NCBI GenBank assembly: GCA_025774405.1
Contig: JALGWB010000149.1
Coordinates: forward strand, 1-5,531
Source of the DNA: a bacterium
GTDB lineage: Bacteria; Arandabacterota; Arandabacteria; Arandabacterales; Arandabacteraceae
Length of the DNA stretch: 5,531 nucleotides
Direction: 5' to 3'
Each line of letters opens with the position of its first letter. Position 1 is the stretch's first letter. Under the pieces are notes generated by a model. The model searched no databases and was not told the DNA's origin. It saw only the letters and a list, made by a program, of their open reading frames with translations. Shown here piece by piece: positions 1 to 5,093 of this stretch. The translations under genes were made by a program, and so were the position numbers.

Positions 1-580
1 CCTCACTACACCGCATATACCTGGCGACCATGAGATAGCCTTTCCCAATCGGGATACTGCCATGCTGAAGCATTGCGTTTCTGCCGATACGTTGCGCACT
101 CCCGACCAGCTTCTTTCCTTCCCGGCTGACTTCATACCTTGCAACCGAGGCAAAGCAAGGTTTCATGGCAAGATCGGTCTTACCAAGCCTTCCACGCTCA
201 AGCTTGAGATCAAGCCCCAATCGATTGAGCCCACAGACTACGCAACCTGATACGGCTTTGTAGATTCTCTGCAACTGCATGTTATCGTTAAGAGCAAGAA
301 CAACAGCATAGGTAAGGTCATCCCCATGCATTACCACTCTACCACCCGTTGGTCGCCTCACAATCTCGATACCGTCCTTGACAGCCCTGTCGGTATCGAC
401 CACATCTATACTTTCAAAGCGCCCGAGTGACAGTGAAGGTTTTGTCCAACCATAGAATCTCAGGTAGCCATATGAGGGATCGCTCTCGCATCTCTCAAGA
501 AGATGCATATCAATTGCCATGTTGATGTGGGGTTCGTAGGTATCAAACCCGATGAAACGCAAGGGAATTGGCATCTTCAT
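1..580 (-). CDS. Lipoate-protein ligase A / LipM-type octanoyltransferase, 3' end outside window
   Basis: The first 193 residues are visible, read from ATG 580 (a second Met, at 574, is possible); the frame stays open to the window edge. Members of this family attach lipoate, or transfer octanoate, to a lysine of lipoyl-domain proteins such as GcvH or 2-oxo-acid dehydrogenase E2. Family marks are INMAIDMHLL (19-28), LRFYGWTKPSLSLGRF (40-55), VRRPTGGRVVMHGDDLTYAV (74-93), and CFASVARYEV (142-151) followed by GKKLVGSAQR (155-164) and MLQHGSIPIGKG (170-181). The Arg-Arg...Gly-Gly stretch and the Lys-Leu-Val-Gly-Ser-Ala-Gln lysine form the acyl-adenylate pocket in LplA-type enzymes. Cys142 sits where Bacillus LipM has its acyl-carrying cysteine, so octanoyl transfer is as likely as lipoate ligation; the missing C-terminus prevents a firm choice. 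The start overlaps the upstream stop as ATGA, tying it to the membrane-protein operon. Confidence 0.88.
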   Translation of the reverse strand, partial: MKMPIPLRFIGFDTYEPHINMAIDMHLLERCESDPSYGYLRFYGWTKPSLSLGRFESIDVVDTDRAVKDGIEIVRRPTGGRVVMHGDDLTYAVVLALNDNMQLQRIYKAVSGCVVCGLNRLGLDLKLERGRLGKTDLAMKPCFASVARYEVSREGKKLVGSAQRIGRNAMLQHGSIPIGKGYLMVARYMRCSE

Positions 581-1356
581 CTCACAATCCCGAGCCAGTC
601 ACTCAATAGAAAGTGCAGTCGGCCTATGAGCAGGGAAACTCTGCTCATCACAGTGTAGCCAAAGGATGCTCCGAAGGATATCATAAGAAACCAGATGCCG
701 ATCTTGGCTGCCACTCCTAAACCTCCCTTGTGCTCCCTCGAGAAGAAAAAGTATATCAACGTGGTGAGCAGGCCAACGATGATCAAAGGGTTTCGCAACA
801 GCTCAAGCAGGCCAAACAGAAGTGACTCTGTACCATCATTCCCAAAGGCTGTCAATGCTTCTCGAGAATAGAGTGGCACCATATTGGCCCTTATCTGAGC
901 AACGAGATCTCCCTGAAGAGCTCCAATGATCGCTAAACCAGAATAGGACCCGATCATCGCTGCCATAGACCAGCGGCTGAGCCAGGCGACTCTTGGGAAG
1001 AATCGGGTAAAGAGCAGGATACCGAGTGCGAAGGGAATGAGCAAGATCATGTTGGGAAAGTGGGGCAAGGGAGAATACTCGATGTGCTCCAGTCCTGCCA
1101 CTAGAGGCTTCCAGAGATTTGGAAGGAATACATTCCAGTACTCGAGGGCAACAAAGTAGCCAGCTGCAATGCCTATGAAGATGTGCTCCGCCAGCTTATA
1201 GACTGGATTATCACGGTAAAGAAAGCTGAAAATTGCAAGTGTCAGCAGGGCAGCTACCCATGTACCCAGGCCTGCTTTTGAAACCAGTCCGGCTTGAAAA
1301 CCAGCTCCAGCAAGCCCGAGTAGAATGATCAAAATGGCGAGTCTAGCCCCTCTCAT
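577..1356 (-). CDS. Polytopic membrane protein of unknown function, about seven helices
   Basis: The product has 259 residues, starting at ATG 1356, which overlaps the stop of the previous gene as ATGA. An AGGAG sits 6 bases upstream, so initiation is both coupled and Shine-Dalgarno supported. Hydrophobic segments lie at about 5-23, 29-46, 56-74, 101-119, 130-150, 189-206 and 216-236. Conserved-looking stretches are FLYRDNPVYKLAEHIFIGIA (45-64), containing charged residues next to a helix, and SFGYTVMSRVSLLIGRLHFL (231-250) near the C-terminus, possibly an amphipathic helix or re-entrant segment. I recall similar uncharacterised proteins beside genes like its upstream neighbours, but know no assigned function or family name. 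The buried Arg, His and Glu residues would suit an ion-conducting or scaffold subunit; that is speculation. The stop codon in turn overlaps the start of the downstream ligase-like gene by four bases. Confidence 0.83.
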   Translation of the reverse strand: MRGARLAILIILLGLAGAGFQAGLVSKAGLGTWVAALLTLAIFSFLYRDNPVYKLAEHIFIGIAAGYFVALEYWNVFLPNLWKPLVAGLEHIEYSPLPHFPNMILLIPFALGILLFTRFFPRVAWLSRWSMAAMIGSYSGLAIIGALQGDLVAQIRANMVPLYSREALTAFGNDGTESLLFGLLELLRNPLIIVGLLTTLIYFFFSREHKGGLGVAAKIGIWFLMISFGASFGYTVMSRVSLLIGRLHFLLSDWLGIVR

Positions 1357-2192
1357 CGTTTGCTCCTTTTCTCAAGGAAGAAGACGAGATTGGCAAAGGC
1401 GATGAAGACCACCACCATGATGTGCACATAGGATTGAGCCACCATACCCGAAAGCCCAAGACCAGGCTTGCCAACCATTTGTTCATACTCTGCTGCACCC
1501 TTCATGCCAGCCAGCAGCCCGACAAGCTGCCCTGACTGAATATAGGGATACATTTCAGGTCCGCTAACAGCAGTCACACCCCCTCCGATCGAGATCCTGT
1601 ATCGAGTGGCAATCTGTTGCACCCACTCCTTTATGCCAGGATAGCCTGCTGAAACACAGACAATCATTTTGACATCACCAAGATTGGATATCGCTTGCAG
1701 CATGGGTATGCTGTCCCAGGGAGTGCCGAAGAAATCTCTTGGAAATGTCGCCTTCATATCCTCGGCAATTGACACCATCACAGCTTCACGCCCTTCCTTG
1801 AAACCGAGGTTGACATAATCGATCCCATAACGCTTCCCGTACTTTGGAGCGAGCTCATTGAAGACCCGCTGTGCAAGTGGAGGACCAGGTGGCCAGAGGG
1901 CACCGCATATGATCTTTATGTCCCTTGAGAAGAGGTGCTCGACCAGTGCAACGTTCATGGGGTACAGCTCAGGCATAGAGCCCGGATCATAGTCAGCTGC
2001 AAGCCAAACGTAGGAGCCTGGCTTCAGATTGTCTATGGCCTCATACAGTCCCTCGACTGGTGCGGTCACGGACATCTCCATTCGCACGCCCGCAACGAGA
2101 GGAACGATCACGCATATCAGGATGATCAGATAGATGTAGCGCCTATCAATACGCGAAAACTTGAAGAGGATGCCCGCCGATGCCTTAGCCAA
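1353..2192 (-). CDS. Bitopic membrane protein with large conserved outer domain, function unknown
   Basis: The product has 279 residues, starting at TTG 2192. The open frame extends up to a TTG at 2228, but TTG 2192 has a GGAGG exactly 8 bases upstream, lies 1 base after the previous stop and avoids a 35-base overlap. A basic N-terminus (KFSRIDRR) precedes a helix at about 19-36; a second helix spans about 255-273 and is followed by EKRSKR. Both ends are therefore inside and residues about 37-254 outside. The outer part has alternating beta/alpha character with distinctive segments: LAADYDPGSMPEL (64-76), ALWPPGPP (98-105), YGIDYVNLGFKEG (122-134), FFGTPWDSIPM (154-164), VSAGYPGIKEW (180-190), GGGVTAVSGPEMYPYIQSG (203-221) and GMKGAAEYE (229-237). 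The last motifs look strongly constrained, as in a ligand pocket or interface, but I recognise no named enzyme family. Its position between polytopic membrane genes suggests the extracytoplasmic module of a membrane complex. Confidence 0.82.
   Translation of the reverse strand: MAKASAGILFKFSRIDRRYIYLIILICVIVPLVAGVRMEMSVTAPVEGLYEAIDNLKPGSYVWLAADYDPGSMPELYPMNVALVEHLFSRDIKIICGALWPPGPPLAQRVFNELAPKYGKRYGIDYVNLGFKEGREAVMVSIAEDMKATFPRDFFGTPWDSIPMLQAISNLGDVKMIVCVSAGYPGIKEWVQQIATRYRISIGGGVTAVSGPEMYPYIQSGQLVGLLAGMKGAAEYEQMVGKPGLGLSGMVAQSYVHIMVVVFIAFANLVFFLEKRSKR
1363..1367 (-). promoter_or_regulatory. Ribosome binding site for the seven-helix membrane protein
   Basis: On the minus strand AGGAG lies 6 bases before ATG 1356, within the final codons (Lys-Arg-Ser-Lys-Arg) of the preceding gene. 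It supports this start together with the ATGA stop/start overlap. Confidence 0.78.
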
Positions 2193-2193
2193 T

Positions 2194-2814
2194 CTAATCG
2201 CCTCCAAGATAGGAGCGCTCAAGACCAAGAATCATCTTCAGACCGGTTGAGATAGCTCCAAGTGCAGCGCCAATCATTATACCCCGCTTGGCTGCCATGT
2301 TGGGAACCTCCATTATCCATTCGGTCAAACCGGGAAAACCACTCCATATCTTTTCCCCAATTGGGACTCGCCCAAGCATCACTATCGCTGCTGTGACCAG
2401 CAGGAAAGTCGCCTCAGGTGATCTCGCCCGGAACGCCCTATAGGCTGCAGATGCTATATAGAAAGCCAGCAAGGAAAACATCGTGGCCTGCATCGGGACG
2501 TACATATTAAGGTAGATCCAATCAAATACACCACCGCTTTCAATGCCCAGCGCTATGCCTATTGTAGCCATTGTCGCAAGGGCAAACACCAGTGCAGCCT
2601 TGTACTGCCAGTCCCTCTGACGGCGCTTCACATTATGGAGACTGATCCTGGCAATGTTGGCTACTCCGAGGACATAAGCAAAAGCAGTTATGATGATCGC
2701 CCACTGTCGCACTACGGATGCAGGAGTTGAAACTACTGGATGAGGGATAAACAGCGAGACCACCATCAACATCCCTGTGAAAAATGCTACAACCACTGGC
2801 ACTTCATTCTTCAT
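2194..2814 (-). CDS. Polytopic membrane protein of unknown function, about six helices
   Basis: The product has 206 residues from ATG 2814. A longer frame opens at GTG 2853 but would overlap the preceding gene by 37 bases and add a Cys-rich, non-hydrophobic leader (MAYFCRLVCCEIA) before the natural-looking N-terminus MKNEVPVVVAFF. The ATG sits 2 bases after the previous stop with only a weak Shine-Dalgarno, so coupled translation is likely. Hydrophobic segments lie at about 6-23, 38-57, 72-90, 105-127, 136-150 and 177-195. A basic loop (KRRQRDWQYK, 63-72) should face the cytoplasm. The stretch MQATMFSLLAFYIASAAYRA (108-127) and the tail GLERSYLGGD resemble a conserved family of uncharacterised membrane proteins I recall from similar gene clusters; I cannot name it. 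No transporter or enzyme motif is evident. It is probably a membrane subunit of the complex encoded by this operon. Confidence 0.82.
   Translation of the reverse strand: MKNEVPVVVAFFTGMLMVVSLFIPHPVVSTPASVVRQWAIIITAFAYVLGVANIARISLHNVKRRQRDWQYKAALVFALATMATIGIALGIESGGVFDWIYLNMYVPMQATMFSLLAFYIASAAYRAFRARSPEATFLLVTAAIVMLGRVPIGEKIWSGFPGLTEWIMEVPNMAAKRGIMIGAALGAISTGLKMILGLERSYLGGD
2201..2205 (-). promoter_or_regulatory. Ribosome binding site inside the upstream gene's end, fixing a TTG start
   Basis: On the minus strand GGAGG is followed by 8 bases (CGATTAGA, containing the upstream TAG stop) and then TTG at 2192. The motif and spacing match the site before the KOW-domain gene. It overlaps the last codons of the preceding membrane protein, implying terminating ribosomes can restart here. 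Confidence 0.8.
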
Positions 2815-2816
2815 GG

Positions 2817-3932
2817 CTATCTCGCAGCAAACCAGTCTGCAAAAGTATGCCACCCGAGCGTCTCGGCAATGAAGCCTGCAACCAGGATGATGATGATTAT
2901 CACCTTTGCCACATCACTCGCTTTCAGTGTTCCCAGAAGCTTCGGCTCACGGGACAGATAAGCACTGGCTGCATAGAGCTCCTCCCCAATAAGCGTATAG
3001 TCACATGCAGCGACAAAGAAAGGCAGCTGATGAATATTAGCAGTGCCTGCAACCTGAATAGCACCTGCTGAGAAGCCTGTCTCAGCAAGGATAAGGGATT
3101 CAGCAAAGAAAGACCCCATATAGATGTTGGCAGCAGTCCGTTCCCTCAACATGATTCCATTGACTCCCGCAGTGAACGCAAACTGCTCATCCGAAAGATA
3201 ACGGACATTGTCAGGGTTGTAGAGCTCCGGCCTGCCTGCATTGAGATAACCCTGTCTTACGGCCTCTTCAGCAACAGGGACAACAAACGGCTTGCAAACA
3301 GGGACAATCACCGGGGTTTCATAAGTGGCAGCCAGACGAGCAACGTCATTGAGTATTACCATGCTGGCAATGGTTTGGATGTTATTGAGGTCATCGATTC
3401 CAGGAACATAGAGAACAGGCCTGCCCATCTCGGTTGCCCTGCCGATTGCCTCCTCAATCGCCCTCAGCCCTGCTATCCTTCTTACGAAGAAATGCTTCCC
3501 CCTCGAAGCCAGCTTTATATAGAGAAGAACAAGTGCGAAGAAAATCGCAAGTATCAGCAGCTGATTGACTCTCGCCCTGTTCAACACAGAAGCCCTGGGC
3601 TGAGCGGCTTCACTCAAAACCAATCCGCTGTGCAAGCGGAATGCATAGATATAGAGCGAATCCCTGCTCAGACCTCTATCAACATAGCTTCCTCTGGGCT
3701 CATCAAACTCTCCAACAGGCGTCCAGTTGGTTTCCGGCAGACTGCTTCGGAAAAGGGTGAGGGTGGAATCGATATTGCTAAGGTCCCAGGTAAGTTTCAA
3801 TGCTGTGCCATTGTCATCAGGCAAGTCAGCCACCCTGATGTCGGCAGCGGAAGTCAGCCCCCAGGAAGCAAAGACCATCAGAACCAAAGAGGCCAACTTG
3901 ACACGGAACATTCTGTTGGCAGGCAGGTCCAT
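2817..3932 (-). CDS. Membrane protein with FN3-like outer domain and DUF6754-like inner domain
   Basis: The product has 371 residues, starting at ATG 3932, 9 bases after the previous stop; Met8 is a possible alternative start. A signal-peptide-like segment (about 9-30: basic residues, hydrophobic core, Ala-rich end near SAA/D) is followed by a beta-rich, fibronectin-type-III-like region (about 31-110: TALKLTWDLSN, VDRGLSRDSLYIYAFRL). A transmembrane helix follows at about 123-141, then basic residues marking the inner side, then a large cytosolic domain (about 150-340) and a hydrophobic C-terminal helix (342-358, with six Ile in a row). The inner domain carries RRIAGLRAIEEAIGRATEMG (151-170), RPVLYVPGIDD, FVAACDYTLIGEELYAASAY (306-325). 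I associate this pattern with Pfam DUF6754, from memory. No catalytic site is recognised. Alternating outer and inner modules suggest it links an extracytoplasmic event to cytosolic partners such as the MutL-like and KOW proteins encoded just upstream. Confidence 0.85.
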   Translation of the reverse strand: MDLPANRMFRVKLASLVLMVFASWGLTSAADIRVADLPDDNGTALKLTWDLSNIDSTLTLFRSSLPETNWTPVGEFDEPRGSYVDRGLSRDSLYIYAFRLHSGLVLSEAAQPRASVLNRARVNQLLILAIFFALVLLYIKLASRGKHFFVRRIAGLRAIEEAIGRATEMGRPVLYVPGIDDLNNIQTIASMVILNDVARLAATYETPVIVPVCKPFVVPVAEEAVRQGYLNAGRPELYNPDNVRYLSDEQFAFTAGVNGIMLRERTAANIYMGSFFAESLILAETGFSAGAIQVAGTANIHQLPFFVAACDYTLIGEELYAASAYLSREPKLLGTLKASDVAKVIIIIILVAGFIAETLGWHTFADWFAAR

Positions 3933-3941
3933 GCTTGCTGC

Positions 3942-5075
3942 CTATTCCTCGATCAGCTCGACATTTGCGCGTGGAATGGTCGCCCTTGTGCCATCATCAA
4001 ACTCGACCTCAAGCACTCTGACCATTGCCTCAGTTTCGAGTTTCTGAAGCTCAGGAGGAAGCGCAGTAACTTTCCCAATCTTGCCAAAGAAAGGCTCCCT
4101 GATCACCCTTACATGCCTACCAACAGTCAGACCAGTTGAGGGGGTATCCTCAATCTCGCTGTCCCGATCAGAGCGACCGGCCGAATCAAGGGGAACTACA
4201 ACTTCGGGACGGATCACACCGGCCCTTATTTGAGTAGCGCCACTTATCGATGTCTTCATACCCTGTCTTGAAGTCAGCAAATCAAAGGTACGATGCGCCA
4301 TAGTCATCTTCCCAAAACCTTCGGTTACTACGACAGTCAACCCTATGTCCTCAGAACCAGTTATGGCGACACCGAGGTCATACCCAAGGATAGTGCGCAA
4401 GTCAGCATCTCCAATACCACCTGCAATTATCCCCTTCGCACCAACTTCCTGCGCTCTGCGCAAAGCCTCAATGGTTACCAGGGAACCACCCAGGATTATC
4501 TTACCCTCGTGGTCAGGGGTTATCATCTCAGGCTGCAGTGCATCCTCAGGTCTCCTGGCCACCACTTCAAGTATGCCGATCGATTCACCGCCTATTCCAA
4601 AAATCCCCTGTACGAAGGTGGCAACTGTCCTCACCATCACTCCTTCATTCTCGTAAATCTCAACCACTTCCCCATCGACATATGCATTGACCTCGACTGG
4701 GATTGCCCTCTCCCTGACAATCACCTGACCTGTGATATTGGATACTGACTCAATCGTCCCTGATACAGGCATAGCACACCGAGATTTGAACAGACCAAAG
4801 AAGCTACGACTTTCTGCAATGCATTCGCCTTCATCCACCCAGTCGCCAACCTTTGCAAGCATGTGACGCTCAATGTCCTCTGGCAGAATACTGAGCTTGT
4901 TGGCGACATTAACGGTTTGTACATTGCCGGGCAGCTCAGTCCTGGCAACCACGGTTTCAGCTTTTACCCAGTCACCGACCTTTGCGAGCACTTCGCCCTT
5001 CAGGGGGAGCCTCCGCTCCTTTCTCACCTCAGTCTGTTTAGCAACCCTAAGTCCTGGCGTGTAAGCATGTGCCAA
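3942..5075 (-). CDS. Soluble protein with duplicated barrel-sandwich (lipoyl/RnfC-like) region and C-terminal KOW domain
   Basis: This 377-residue protein has no signal peptide or membrane helix and is probably cytosolic. The start is TTG at 5075, chosen because GGAGG lies 8 bases upstream and no in-frame ATG fits. Residues about 24-125 look like a barrel-sandwich hybrid (lipoyl-like) fold: LAKVGDWV occurs at 30-37 and again at 73-80, followed by PVSGTIESVSNITGQV (103-118). The usual lipoyl-attachment motif (E-x-D-K-A) is absent. Residues about 190-295 form a conserved-looking alpha/beta region (AQEVGAKGIIAGGIGDADL, 208-226; VVVTEGFGKM, 248-257; GATQIRAGVIRPE, 279-291). An acidic, probably flexible linker (about 298-315) leads to a KOW-type domain (VGRHVRVIREPFFGKIGKV, 318-336), as in NusG/Spt5 and some ribosomal proteins. 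KOW domains bind RNA or protein. No function is assigned; its place between the MutL-like gene and the membrane genes suggests a cytosolic subunit of the same complex. Confidence 0.85.
   Translation of the reverse strand: MAHAYTPGLRVAKQTEVRKERRLPLKGEVLAKVGDWVKAETVVARTELPGNVQTVNVANKLSILPEDIERHMLAKVGDWVDEGECIAESRSFFGLFKSRCAMPVSGTIESVSNITGQVIVRERAIPVEVNAYVDGEVVEIYENEGVMVRTVATFVQGIFGIGGESIGILEVVARRPEDALQPEMITPDHEGKIILGGSLVTIEALRRAQEVGAKGIIAGGIGDADLRTILGYDLGVAITGSEDIGLTVVVTEGFGKMTMAHRTFDLLTSRQGMKTSISGATQIRAGVIRPEVVVPLDSAGRSDRDSEIEDTPSTGLTVGRHVRVIREPFFGKIGKVTALPPELQKLETEAMVRVLEVEFDDGTRATIPRANVELIEE
4837..4861 (-). repeat. Copy 2 of an intragenic near-direct repeat (LAKVGDWV segment)
   Basis: This 25-base stretch matches 4966-4990 at 22 of 25 positions, 129 bases (43 codons) apart and in the same frame. 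The differences are at synonymous third positions, so the peptide LAKVGDWV is kept exactly. It encodes residues 73-80 of the KOW-domain protein and marks the second half of its lipoyl-like region. Confidence 0.8.
4966..4990 (-). repeat. Copy 1 of an intragenic near-direct repeat (LAKVGDWV segment)
   Basis: This is the partner of 4837-4861 and encodes residues 30-37 of the KOW-domain protein. The flanking sequence has diverged, so this is a short conserved core of a domain or half-domain duplication rather than a recent tandem duplication. Confidence 0.8.
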
Positions 5076-5083
5076 TTGTCACA

Positions 5084-5088
5084 CCTCC
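5084..5088 (-). promoter_or_regulatory. Ribosome binding site that fixes a TTG start
   Basis: On the minus strand GGAGG (within ATGGAGGTGTGACAA) lies 8 bases before the TTG at 5075. It falls in the 18-base gap after the MutL-like stop. The only ATG nearby, at 5090, reads into TGA after three codons, so TTG is the credible start of the KOW-domain gene. Confidence 0.85.
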
Positions 5089-5093
5089 ATAAC

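Noticed and set aside
105..125. Possible frameshift in the ligase-like gene near the catalytic lysine segment
   Set aside because: Rechecking the bases (minus strand GGAAAGAAGCTGGTC) gives an unbroken Gly-Lys-Lys-Leu-Val reading; the gene is intact across this point and open to the window edge.
62..250. A 62-codon open frame on the plus strand
   Set aside because: It is antisense to the lipoate ligase-like gene, whose motifs (VGSAQR, LQHGS) are read through the same bases on the minus strand.
2885..2905. Short ATC/ATG trinucleotide run, possible microsatellite
   Set aside because: It encodes the poly-isoleucine core of a transmembrane helix, is only a few units long and is interrupted; coding explains it.
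3375..4139. A 254-codon open frame on the plus strand
   Set aside because: It lies antisense to two well-supported genes and crosses their junction; its product is low in coherent hydrophobic or motif structure and rich in Ser, Gln and Arg, as expected for a shadow frame.
4293..4748. A 151-codon open frame on the plus strand
   Set aside because: It is entirely antisense to the KOW-domain gene, with no recognisable motif and no independent start signal.
5076..5093. The 18-base gap as a site for an internal promoter or terminator
   Set aside because: It is too short and is filled by the GGAGG ribosome binding site; no hairpin or T-run is present.
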